From the NCBI GenBank assembly GCA_038496445.1, contig JALMLS010000515.1:1-20724 (forward strand): 20,724 nt of DNA, read 5' to 3'. Positions within the stretch are counted from its first letter, which is position 1. Every line of letters begins with the position of its first letter. Under the pieces are notes generated by a model, which worked only from the letters and a program-made list of their open reading frames with translations, did no database searches and was not told the origin of the DNA. A program made the position numbers and the translations under genes. The DNA comes from Trichosphaerium sp. ATCC 40318. Taxonomy: Eukaryota; Discosea; Flabellinia; Trichosidae. This document shows, in pieces, positions 1 to 9,244 of the stretch.

Positions 1-2202
1 CCCTTCAGTAGATAAACATCCCAAACATGCATTGCAACATCAAGAGGAAGAGTTTTTGAAAAAATTGTGAGCACCCTATAAAAACCGCGGTAAGTCAAAA
101 CACAATGGTGCAGCAAGTCTGCTTAAAGGCCGAAAAAAATGTGAACAAAAAAAAAGAAAAAAATTAAGTGTACCAATCCAGTAAATACAATTCAGGAGGG
201 ACACCCAATTTTGTGAGGTGGGCACTTAGTTTAGGAAGGAAAAAATCAAGCATGGTTTGAAATACACGGTAATACGCATGTATCTAAGACAGAAGGTTAA
301 CAACAGCTGGCGCAAATACTACAAAGGTTACGCACTTTTTCCACTTGCATACTGTAAAAAGCAAGATGCATCCGCGTATTCAACATATTGGCAAGAACAA
401 TAAATGCATTACACTCACTCACATTCAATAAGAGTATTGCAGCTAAATACGACATGCCTTGAACCTAACATTGTAAGAAAAAAAGAAAAAGAATAGCAAT
501 AATTTTTTTACAAAGTTGCTTCAGCACATAGCCTAAAAGGTTATTATTGAACGCACATATCCAATATCAGGTCTAAAGCATACATATGCCTCTAAAACAT
601 TACGCAATATAGGATGGTAAGGGCCATCTTCATTAAAAAATGATAAAGCTGGAAAAGTTCGTGGTAAATCAAGTGGAATTAATAATACTGTATCTTCCTT
701 CCCAACACCAACTTTTTCCTCTTTCATTTCTCTTCGTGCCTGGATCAGAAAGTAAATATTGTAATACAGACCACTCATTTCCAGTATAGTTATTATACTC
801 ACCCTTTCGGCACCCTTTAAGTGAATAGTGTACAATTCAGGTGTTATATTCAATTCATTTGAAGCCATTTTTACCCAAATATCACCACGCATATTTGAAG
901 GTACACCATGTAACCACAAGTCTTTTGTTCGCTCTGCATCTTTTCTACATGGTTTAAGAAATAGCTCTTAAAACACTGGAGTACAAAAAAAAGAAACCAA
1001 ACAACAATAAAAGATAAGCGAACCTGTGCCATGTTGGTAAATGTTGTTTCCACCTCTCTATATTTTGGCCTATTTGATTTTCCCTTCTCCTCTTCTTCTC
1101 TTCTCGTGTAAGTCGCTGTCTTTCTTCTTTTGTACCTAACCGTCGGTCACATAAAAGACACCAAAACGTTTTCAAAAAAACCAATCAACTCACGTGATTT
1201 TCTCATCATCTCCTCATATTGACGTAAATGACGCTCCTCTTCTGTCTTATCCTTTGGTGGCAACATTCTAAGAGTAAATTAAGATAAAATAAGCGCAATA
1301 AAGCGAAATTTCAATATATTATTATTTGTTTCCACTTTGTAATGTGTATACGCACCTTGGCCTTGTCGTAGATATATGTAATTCATTTATATTTTTTTGA
1401 AAAATCTGGAGGTAACATAAGACCACATAACGACCTAATGTATCTCCGTACGTTTTAAATCTTGTAAAAAATCTACCAACATTTTGTTCAGGCTCAAAAT
1501 CACTTGCTAGAGAACTCTTATCTCGTCGTTTATCTAAACCAATCGTTGGTAATGATAGTGTTAGTTAATGGAATATTACTAACCTTGTTCATCAGCGTTT
1601 GCGTCAGCATTAGCGTCATCTATTGGTGTTTCTACTGGAGGTGCACTTGAACTTCTGCCTGCACGGGACCGTCCCGAACCGACATCTGCTTCACTACCGC
1701 TAGGACGCACAGGTGTATTAAGCGTGCCTGTCGAACTACGCCTTCTTTCTTTGACAGGCTCCTGTACTTCCTTATTCTCATCTGTTGGCGCGTCTGGCGC
1801 TTCGATTGGCGTTGTGGTGGCCTCTGCCGAATTTACGCCCTGTTCATTGACTGAAACACCTGAAGTCTAATAAAAATAAGTTGCAGGCGTCCAATACTTA
1901 TTGTAGCGTACGAGAGATCTATTGTCGGTTTCTTCGAGATCAATATTATCACTAACACCCGCTTCTTCTCCTGATTCAGTTTGCTGATCATTTGTATCGT
2001 CTGTATTATTATCTTCACCCGTTTCATCTCGTGCTTCAGCTGTTAAAGAGTCGATTGCAGTGCGATCGTCTGAGGCACTTTTTGAGTCGCTCACGGCTAC
2101 TTTGGTTTGGGTTTGTTCCTCTTCCGTACCCTTGTCACCAGTTTCAGCTGTAGCATTCTGTAATGCTGTTTCGTTTTCGAAAGCACCCTCTACAGATGTC
2201 AT
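1..2202 (-). CDS. TBC1D12/TBC1D14-like Rab GTPase-activating protein (3' end off window)
   Basis: Ten exons read in frame on the minus strand: 1912-2202, 1584-1866, 1356-1533, 1194-1267, 1024-1135, 803-944, 557-739, 336-464, 174-283 and <1-75. The first in-frame ATG is at 2200-2202. The N-terminal ~190 residues are acidic and Ser/Thr/Pro-rich. Then come the motifs RPRMLPPK and QYEEMM and a basic helix (KEERQRLTREEKKRRR), which resemble the region before the TBC domain in TBC1D12/14. The TBC domain shows LWLHGVPSNMRGDIW, SNELNITPELY (a hallmark of this subfamily), the catalytic-arginine motif IPLDLPRTFP, and GYVQGMSYLAA with the glutamine finger; the Tyr|Val-Gln junction is formed by splicing 557 to 464. 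YLLDW and VWDVYLLKG follow, and the frame is open at the edge. The family stimulates GTP hydrolysis by Rabs in recycling-endosome and autophagy traffic; the Rab target here is unknown. Both catalytic residues are present, so I infer an active GAP. Confidence 0.92.
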
Positions 2203-2417
2203 CAAGGTGGTAGGGTATCTTTTTTGAAAATAACTGACATTTACAGTTAACAAAAAGCACTACTTCCATTACAACAGGAGCAGAGTCTAAACATCTTTCT
2301 TTGACAGCCTGTGCTTAAAAGAGCAGAAAAAGAACACCAGTATAATTATAAAACCACTCAACACAGCCTATACGCGTGCAACTACTTAAAAAAGATCACA
2401 CATTCATATTTATCAAA
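2203..2417. promoter_or_regulatory. Shared upstream region of divergent RabGAP and orphan genes
   Basis: This is 215 bp between the ATG of the minus-strand RabGAP (2202) and the ATG of the plus-strand small protein (2418). It must hold both 5' UTRs and promoters, so a bidirectional promoter is likely. I see no clear TATA box or other recognisable motif. Confidence 0.4.
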
Positions 2418-2941
2418 ATGGCTGACGCAGATGGTCCTAATAAGAAAAACTTCCACCGTGCTGTCTCAGACCCTAAATTCACGCCAAAACTTTACAATAT
2501 ACCAGCAAACGCGCCAAGAGGCTTGGGTAAACTGACTGCCATTAAATGGTTTCAAGTTGCGAGGCTTGTTTTATACGTATCGGCACCATTGGTAGCGTGG
2601 AGAATATCAGAGGAGCTAAGAACTGCTTCATTTGCCCCACAACTCATAGAATACGTACGCAAACTAATTTTTAGCGCCAACACGTATTAATACAATCGAT
2701 TTACGCTCTTTCTTACGAATTCCGGTTGTTGGTTGACTAATCTTATTCACAGTTCGGCTGGCTCATACCCATAGAAAAACAAATGGAATACACCATAACT
2801 CCACCAGAAAAACAACAAATTTTATTTGAGCGCACTCAAGAACGCCTTGCGGCAGCAGATGATGGCACTTATCTCACTGGCGACCCTGAAGCAGCACAAA
2901 GGAAGATATTTTGGTCTGACATAATGTTAAAAAAGAAATAA
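2418..2941 (+). CDS. Small single-membrane-segment protein, family not recognised
   Basis: Two exons, 2418-2654 and 2753-2941, give 141 residues. The ATG at 2418 is in good context (A at -3, G at +4) and no earlier in-frame ATG exists. The intron (98 nt) starts with GTACGC, a 5' site also used at 14373 and 14765 where homology fixes it. It ends TTGACTAAT..TTCACAG. Splicing keeps one frame for 63 further codons, which supports the model. Residues 1-44 are polar and basic, about 46-61 are hydrophobic (a likely membrane helix, starting near WFQVARLVLYV), and the C-terminal half is charged, ending KKK. The size and basic N-terminus would suit a mitochondrial inner-membrane or ER accessory subunit, but that is a guess. 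I do not recognise a family. Confidence 0.7.
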
Positions 2942-3079
2942 TTTTTCTTTCTCACAACGCTCTAACGAAACCAAACAAACACCCAAAAAGCAAAGATAAA
3001 ACCCTGTGTTTTTTTTGTAAAATGTAATTTTTTTGTACAAGCATTTTGATGTCCATACAACGCAAAGCGTTATTATACT

Positions 3080-3085
3080 AATAAA
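3080..3085 (+). terminator. Poly(A) signal of the small orphan gene
   Basis: AATAAA lies about 140 nt after the stop codon at 2939-2941. It sits just 3' of (on this strand) the end of the convergent PH-domain gene, so the two transcripts probably end close together or overlap. Confidence 0.5.
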
Positions 3086-3097
3086 ACCCATAAGGAA

Positions 3098-4763
3098 TCA
3101 AAAAAATAGCAAGTCGTTCGTTCCTCCAACTGTAGCAGTTGCTTTCTGAAACAAAGAGTTAGAGAGTGATCAACAAGTTTAAAAATAAAGGAAACAAGAC
3201 GTAAGACGTCTTTCTACTTACTGGTGCACCAGCGCTGAACGCATCAAATGGGTTAGCTGGTTGAGTTGGTTGAGTTGGTTGTGCTTGTTGTGCTGGAGCC
3301 ATACCGCCTTGGAAAGGTGTGAAATTCAACTGACCGCCCTGTGGTTGACCTATTTCATTTTGAGATTTTGCTAGAAATGTACTATTCAAACAAACCTTGG
3401 AACTGTTGCTGTTGTGGCGGTTGCCCATACTGGTTAAATCCCGCGAATGGGTTACTTGCAACCAAAGAAGGGGATTGATTGTATTGTACTGGTTGCGGTT
3501 GATTGAATTGCAGTGGCTGGTTGTACTGTTGTGTAGCAGCTTGCTGTTTAGGTACAAATGGATCAAAACCTAAGTCCAACAAATTGCCTGTTGGTTGTGC
3601 AGCAGGTTGGGCTTGTTGAACTTGTTGAACTTGCTGAGTTTGCTGTGGTTTCTGTTGAGCTTGCGCTGGACGAGTGTTGGCAACTCTAGTTTGCTACAAT
3701 TATGTAAGACAATGTAAAAAACAAAAATCTTAAACGAAGAAATCTGGGAGTAATGTCTTTTCTCCACTCTGCACCAATAAATATGTCACTATTTCTTATT
3801 CCCTCTAAGATACAATGTGATGTAACTCACCAAAGCAAATAATTACCAAGTTCATTGGTGCTGAGCACAGAAAAAGAACAAAACTTCCAAAATCAACCAG
3901 TTTTGTTATTTGTAAAAAAGAATAATAAAATTCTCCAGACTTGTTTGACGTACGCTACTACCACTTGAACCAGGAGGCGGAGGTAGGAATGGAACCTATG
4001 ATATTATAAGGTTTATAAACATGCCAGTTAAATCACGTACAGCGACATCCGGTTGCGTGTTTTTCTTTGGAAGCGGCTTGAGTGGCTCAAGTTTTGTTTT
4101 TTTGCCCTTCTTCGATTTTTTCTTTTTCGCCTCGTGCTTGCGACGTTTGTCATCGTGGGTACCTTTAACCGACGCCATGATATCTATAAATATGAGATAA
4201 GCTTGCGTGTACGTCAAACGAATCCTGTGCGATTACCTTCAACCCATGACTGGCGTTCTTGAGGGGAATAAGGGAAAAGTACAAAGGTTCTTGTTCTACA
4301 ATACAAGCGAATTTCACCTGTCGCAGTTAAGGATTATTGGTTTAACACAAGTTATTAGGTGTAAGGGTGCATAAGGATACGTCCTTGTTCTTCAACTGAC
4401 ACAGTCGGACTGTTCAAGGTAATGTGAATGCGCAACCAATATTTACGGGACTTTTCCTTCTTACAAACGAGCATAATGTCGTTAAACAGGAAGAAGTGCC
4501 TTGGTTTCTGTTTCTTGTCCTTATCACTCCACATTTGCATGGTACCTTCGCTAGTTGCGTGTGAGGATAATCAGAGTGTATGATCGCTATGTAGAAACAA
4601 AGACTCAACGTACCGCACAAAAAACCTTCCATCCGTCACGAGGTCCTAAAATCTACGTTACCATTTTATAATTAACTAAATAACGCACTGGTGGCTTTGG
4701 TGTTAGAACGTCATGTATTTCCCACACGCGAGAGGTGCTATATAATTCTGGAGATGTAGCCAT
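3098..4763 (-). CDS. PH-domain protein with clathrin/EH-binding tail (endocytic adaptor-like)
   Basis: Nine exons, in frame throughout: 4689-4763, 4614-4645, 4381-4550, 4237-4317, 4041-4183, 3954-3995, 3396-3693, 3222-3349 and 3098-3145 (338 residues). The first ~145 residues form a PH domain: DGRFFVREGTMQMW, PRHFFLFNDIMLVCKK, KYWLRI, then RTFVLFPYSPQERQSWVE as the last strand and helix with its invariant Trp. A Lys-rich linker (HEAKKKKSKKGKK) and a PPPP segment follow. The C-terminal ~160 residues are Gln/Pro/Asn-rich and carry NLLDL (clathrin-box type), FDPF, two NPF motifs (EH-domain ligands), and a terminal NDLLFF. By motif content it should bind phosphoinositides and clathrin/EH proteins at membrane buds. 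I know no named family with exactly this order. The 260-nt intron 3694-3953 could hide an extra exon. Confidence 0.83.
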
Positions 4764-4913
4764 AGCGTATAGTTACCACTTATGATTCTCCGGCCGCTTT
4801 GTAAATTGGTGAATAACTACTTTCCTTTGACTGCTTTTTCACCGCATTTTTCCAAAATAAAAACAAGCAACCACCAATGTTAAGACTAAGATTTACAGTA
4901 TACTTATGTACAA

Positions 4914-4919
4914 TTTATT
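4914..4919 (-). terminator. Poly(A) signal of MED6 gene
   Basis: AATAAA on the minus strand, 59 nt downstream of the MED6 stop codon (4979-4981). The rest of 4764-4978 is the short 5' region of the PH-domain gene, which is transcribed in the same direction. Confidence 0.5.
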
Positions 4920-4978
4920 TAAGCTTATTGGCTATATTGACACTTTAATAGCCAAAATGACTTTTTGAAGAAGTCTCA

Positions 4979-5891
4979 TTATGACTCTTGTTTTATCTTC
5001 ATCCGCTTAGCTTCTCTGGTATCTTCTGCGTCAAGTTTCTAAAGAGAATGTCAATAAATCTTTGAATTTGATGTTGGTAGGCGTGCCCTCTTGCGTAATG
5101 GAAACTACAAGAATGTTAGATGAGAAGAGTATATTGAGCGACGTACTTTGGCTTCAAGTGTAGAAAAAATACTATTAAGTTGGCTGTCATGTACCCGTGA
5201 TGGCCTGCCCTCAGTCTTTATCGAGTTTGTCTCTTCATCAGTGAACTATGTAGTTGTTATGTACTGAAGGGCGGTTAAAGCGTTAATACTTTGCCCTTTC
5301 GCCAACTGTACTTGGTGAGCGGATCAAATGTAGTGAAAGACTTCATTGCTTTGAAAGCCTCATGGGCATGAAATGAGCTACAATGCTAAATTTGGGTTAT
5401 AACTGTTCATTTTTGTTGCTTATGTACGTACAACACGTGACAATAGTACATCTCTCACAGTAGGAGATTGATAAAAGTCTGCGTTAATGAGGTAGAAGGT
5501 CGATACAGGTTTTGTCGTTGCTCGATCTTGGCGGTACTCTTTACGTAGAACAGTTAAATTACCTCCTTCTGGAAGCTTCTCTGCGTGGTGAATAGCGTAT
5601 TGCAGCCCTTTCATATTCCTTTTAAGGTATTTAATACATCAGAATGATATTGATTGGCGTTACGTACAACAGCAAGTCCTCCTGGTGTTCAAATTCATGG
5701 CCTTGCATTTGTAACGCGGCATTATCGCATGACTTGTCAAAAAACGGCGAATATGCGAAATAATGCATTGCATGCTCTGGTTCGGGTATACCGAACTGTG
5801 CGACCCACATACCATGCGAGAATCTTTGCTGTGATAAATCCGCCTCTGGATACGGTATTTCAGACTCTCTATTGTTGCCGTCTTGTTCCAT
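4979..5891 (-). CDS. MED6: Mediator complex subunit 6
   Basis: Five exons: 5668-5891, 5432-5618, 5290-5385, 5147-5245 and 4979-5038 (221 residues). Exon 1 has WVAQFG (residues 29-34), YFAYSPFFDKSCDNAALQMQ and EFEHQ, the MED6 head signature. Exon 2 has MKGLQYAI, the strand LTVLRKEYRQ and STFYLINADFYQSPTVRDVLLSRV, matching the conserved Tyr-Gln-(Ser/Ala)-Pro segment. Exon 3 holds the helix HEAFKAMKSFTTFDPL and YSW; the C-terminus is charged. MED6 is a head-module subunit of Mediator that links activators to RNA polymerase II in the nucleus. Splice phases agree at every junction. The last intron (108 nt) contains an earlier TTGTAG that would lead to a stop without a following donor, so I chose CTCTTTAG at 5039. 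Divergent from the UEV gene, 138 bp apart. Confidence 0.9.
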
Positions 5892-6029
5892 TTGTTGTAC
5901 GATAAAAAAGAATTTGCTGCCGTGCTTCCTTCTCCGTGTTTGTTTTGTTGAATTGATTCAAAGCCTAACTTAAAATACAGGTTTAAAACCGTTCAAGCAA
6001 CAACACCTTCTACTTGTTACACTACAAAA
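5892..6029. promoter_or_regulatory. Divergent promoter region between MED6 and UEV
   Basis: Only 138 bp separate the two start codons, so promoters and 5' UTRs must share this interval. No TATA box or recognisable factor site is visible. Confidence 0.4.
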
Positions 6030-6603
6030 ATGGCTGATGTTGTAGGTACTGCTTGGCTATTGGAAATCGCTATAATTCGCCCCTTATGCATTTGTAGTAC
6101 CACGAAACTTTCGTTTGTTAGAAGAACTCGAAAGAGGTGAAAAGGGACTCGATGGCAACGGATCTATCTCTTATGGTCTAGAAGACGGAGCGGACATGTC
6201 ATTGTCTTCCTGGCAATGTACTATCATTGGACCACCTGGCGTATGCGGCAGATAATAACGCTTTATACATAACCTTTTGCTAGACACGCCACGAAGGTCG
6301 CATTTATAGTTGTAAAGTACACTGTGGCGATAATTACCCTAATCAGCCTCCTACAGTCCGTTTTTACTCCAAGATCAACATGAAGTGCGTCAACGCTTCA
6401 AATGGGGTATGTAGCGCTTGAATACGCTCCATTATTTAAATACCACTAACGCTTAGCAGCAGGTAGTAAATTTAAACGTCTTGTCAAACTGGAAACGTGA
6501 GTACACCTTGGAGACAATTCTCAAGGAACTACATCGCGAAATGGCAGCTCCTCACAACAAAAACCTTTCCCAACCACCAGAAGGAGCAAACTACGGATAT
6601 TAA
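6030..6603 (+). CDS. Ubiquitin-conjugating enzyme variant (UEV, MMS2/UBE2V-like)
   Basis: Four exons: 6030-6045, 6098-6240, 6284-6406 and 6463-6603 (140 residues). Recognisable segments are [17 protein letters not shown] at the start, [69 protein letters not shown] and a C-terminal [10 protein letters not shown]. It is an E2 fold without the catalytic cysteine (no HPN/Cys loop), as expected of a UEV. UEVs pair with UBC13 to build Lys63-linked ubiquitin chains in DNA-damage tolerance and signalling. Exon 1 is only 16 nt. The third intron ends in three successive AGs; alignment to the family (NG followed by VV) favours the last one, 6461-6462. Confidence 0.95.
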
Positions 6604-6872
6604 AATGACATGCACCCAACAAAACACACCACGCGAGTGTCAGCGCGTTCCTACATCACTGTGTAATGCTGTAAAAAAAAATCAAAAAAGTTTTGACAAT
6701 TATACTGTTTGCAAGTTCAATTTCGTTGTGGCGATATACGTTATGCAATACGCATGAATGTACGCTGTTTGACTGTCCAGAAATGGCCGAAGTTTTTTCG
6801 CGTCAAAAACCGGGAAATGTTAAACTTGAGTCAATAGTATTCTCTAATCGTTACTTAGGAAGAAGCATCGCA
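6604..6872 (+). other. Intergenic / RPL13A 5' region
   Basis: No gene is seen between the UEV stop and the RPL13A start chosen here. The RPL13A frame stays open upstream to an ATG at 6783, which would add 30 residues not expected in the family, so this stretch is read as 5' UTR and promoter. There is no AATAAA for the UEV gene; the A-rich run near 6672 may mark its end. Confidence 0.4.
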
Positions 6873-7813
6873 ATGAGCTACACTGGGGTATGATAATACT
6901 TGTAACGCTATATGCAGGCGTAATTTCTCAACTTATTCCAAGGAAATCGTGATCGATGGAAAGGACCATTTGATGGGCCGTTTGGCTTCTATTGTTGCCA
7001 AGCAATTGCTCAACGGCAAAAGAGTTGTCGTCTTGCGTTGCGAAAAGATTATAATATCTGGACATTGTACGCCCTTCATTTTACGTTGTATCCACTTCTA
7101 ACGCATTATTTAGTCTTGAGAAACAGAAGTACGTGCTAGATGATTGTTTTTAAGCTGATCTATTCCTTCTAGTCAAGTTTCAACACTGGTTGAACAAAAC
7201 CAGAAACTACAACCCAGTAAATGGTCCTAGACACTACCGTGCTCCATCAAAGATCTTTTACAGATGTGTACGCGGTATGGTCCCACACAGAATCCCTCGT
7301 GGAGGAAACGCCCTTGGCAGACTCCGTGTCTTCGAAGGTGTACCTTACGAATTTCAAAAGTCTAAAAGAGCCCTTGTCCCTGATGCTCACCGGTACAATA
7401 TCATCAAAATTACTCAACTACGATATAAACGCGTTATTTTCACCATTGCGCCTTTTTCTTTTAAATCGTATTTTGCAATTCAAGTAGAAATCTCACTTTT
7501 GTATTTTAGCGTAAACCGCCTTCGTCCTGGTCGTAAATGGACCATTCTCGGCGAACTCGCCAATACTATTGGCTGGAAATACCAAGGTGTCGTCAAGGCT
7601 CTCGAAGAAAAGAGGCAAGTCCGTGGCAAACAATTCTTTCTCCGCAAGCAAGCTCTCCAGAAACTACGCAAGGAAGCAGTTGTCGCTGTTGAAGCCAAGA
7701 TGGGTGATGAAGTCAAACAACTCGAAGAATTTGGTGTTCCTCTCGTCAGTGTATGGCCAGGCCGTCTCGAAAAAGAAGTCCTCAAGCGACCAAGAGCTGA
7801 GAAATCGCAATAA
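6873..7813 (+). CDS. RPL13A: 60S ribosomal protein L13a (uL13)
   Basis: Five exons: 6873-6887, 6943-7066, 7114-7128, 7173-7392 and 7510-7813 (225 residues from the ATG at 6873, giving MSYTG before the core). Core motifs are [78 protein letters not shown] and [16 protein letters not shown]. It is a large-subunit protein of cytosolic ribosomes. The third coding exon is a 15-nt microexon (LRNR region), required to restore the FLRNRIKF segment of the family. The C-terminal ~40 residues diverge from animal and fungal homologues. The last intron (117 nt) is stop-free and a multiple of three, but its encoded 39 residues have no place in the uL13 fold. AATAAA overlaps the stop (7809-7814). Confidence 0.96.
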
Positions 7814-8008
7814 ATTTTGTATTGTTGTGCGACCTTGGCAGTATTTTATGTGGAGAAAATCATGTGCTATTATAATTAAATCCATAACTGTTGTGATTGC
7901 ATTAGTGACTTTGTTATTCTTCTGTATTTGTTGAAAACAAATTTTGTGTTTATTTTGTTTTTTTCAATTACCCGTTTTGACTAGTTTCGGCTTTTTTTGC
8001 CGTTGGAG
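7814..8008 (+). other. RPL13A 3' UTR / spacer
   Basis: AT-rich 195-bp spacer with a T-rich run near 7950. It carries the RPL13A 3' end and the upstream region of the acyltransferase fragment. I looked for snoRNA boxes, because RPL13A introns host them in vertebrates, and saw none here or in the introns. Confidence 0.35.
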
Positions 8009-9044
8009 ATGGTTCTCGTTCTTCGCAGGGTGTTGGACGTTGAAGACATCACATATTTACAATGTATTTGGTTCATAGTTATTTCAACGTTCTTGATGGT
8101 TGTTCTGGTGTTGGAGTCTTTGCTTGCCTGCAGCCGTAGTAAGAAACTCATCGATCCAGAGGATAGAGAGAGCAGTTTTAATGCCAAGGGAATACAAAAG
8201 ATTCATTATGATCTCCCAGCTATCAATTGTGCGCACGTGATAAACTAAACGCATACAATTTCGCTGCTTACTATCACGTTAGCATTTAACGCGTATTTAC
8301 GTGATGTTGTGCTGTTTTATTCCGAACACAGCGTTATAAGCTGTTGTAGGTGGGCAGCTTGCTATTGTGTCGTTTTAGCATATATTTTTGCATGTGATAG
8401 GACGCCTGCCTTTTCGTTTGTCTCAAAACACTACTTACCACTGGAATTCGCCATAGTTCTATTTATATGTTTGATTGGTGCTTTCGCTTCAATAAGGAAA
8501 GAACCAGGTACGCTACATAACGGAAAATGAGCTAACTAGAAAATCTCGAAATAGAAAAATATGGAGTTGCTCCAGTGTTGTCTCGGAATCAAACAAACGA
8601 ATGGAAGGGGTGGTTGCAACGTATGTATTCTGATACTTAAGAATGTTATTTAATATTTATACAGTACTTATCCTTGCGTATCATTGGTACAATGCAAAGG
8701 GGATATACAACTAGTACGTTCTAAGAAAACTGCAAATAATATTTGATTGTTTATTAACTTGTTGCACTTGTTTTAAGCATCCGGCTCACTATTGGTGCTT
8801 ATGTATGGTAAGATAGATATCAAACCCTCATCGTGTAATGTAAATAGGTTATCAGGATTCGGTCACTTCATGTATTTTGTCAAGACTGGTGATTTTAGTG
8901 GTAAACGAGTTATAAAGGTTAGACAGTCTCTTTTTTGGCAACTTTTTCTGTTGACTTGTTTCCTTAGGTTCTCTTTCGTTTGAATTTCTTTTGCCTTTGC
9001 TTGTCTTCTATAATGAATAATTATTATATGACTTACTATATAAG
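8009..9044 (+). pseudogene. CASD1/Cas1-type polysaccharide O-acetyltransferase, truncated at retrotransposon
   Basis: Coding blocks: 8009-8236, about 8332-8507, 8540-8620, 8665-8713, 8778-8807, 8848-8917 and 8968-9044. From the second block on, all splices agree in phase; the first junction (8237-8331) is unresolved. Motifs in order are a membrane helix (FIVISTFLMVVLVL), VLAYIFACDR, NQTNEWKGWLQ, LILAYHWYNAKGIYNYIR, LTIGAYVW, LSGFGHFMYFVKTGDF and VLFRLNFF. This is the order seen in the 10-TM acyltransferase domain of CASD1/Cas1p, which O-acetylates glycans in the Golgi. Missing are the N-terminal SGNH catalytic domain (RPL13A lies directly upstream) and at least the last two thirds of the membrane domain. 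A retrotransposon poly(A) tail begins 65 nt after the last donor site, and no continuation is seen beyond it. Exons are still open, so any loss of function is recent. Confidence 0.8.
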
Positions 9045-9109
9045 GTATGGATTGATTACTGTGTCCTCTCTAAGTGTTTTTTTAAAGCCCAATATTTACA
9101 TTTTATTTC

Positions 9110-9137
9110 TTTTTTTTTTTTATTAAGTCAGTTTATT
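9110..9137 (-). terminator. LINE 3' end: poly(A) signal and A tail
   Basis: AATAAA at 9132-9137 precedes a run of 12 A (minus strand) at 9110-9121. This marks the 3' terminus of the element and hence the left insertion junction at 9109/9110. Confidence 0.8.
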
Positions 9138-9244
9138 GACACGACGGTACATTCCGCACATGTTTACACATGAAGTACAGCAAAAACTAAGGGTTACGAT
9201 CCCTTCGCCGTTAAACGATTAAATAGGTGGACCACACCTGCTAG

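Noticed and set aside
3694-3953. Second MITE in the 260-nt intron (GCACCAAT ... ATTGGTGC)
   Set aside because: Only an 8-bp inverted repeat, with no matching flanking duplication; likely chance.
6783-6887. N-terminal extension of RPL13A starting at ATG 6783
   Set aside because: In frame and open, but adds 30 residues without counterpart in uL13; the ATG at 6873 gives a normal N-terminus.
7393-7509. Intronic snoRNA in RPL13A, as in vertebrates
   Set aside because: No box C (RUGAUGA) and box D (CUGA) pair with closing stem could be seen in this intron or the smaller ones.
7480-7885. Minus-strand open frames over RPL13A, and plus frame 7569-7934
   Set aside because: Shadows of the RPL13A coding exons; the RPL13A frame is the one with family motifs.
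8009-8530. EMC5/MMGT-like or cornichon-like membrane protein
   Set aside because: The short hydrophobic frames at first suggested these, but spliced downstream exons (EWKGWLQ, SGFGHFMYF, LFRLNFF) fit CASD1/Cas1 unambiguously.
9095-9121. Target-site duplication of the LINE
   Set aside because: The flank left of the tail (around AATATTTACATTTTATTTC) has no convincing copy between 13399 and 13760; the 5' end is not defined.
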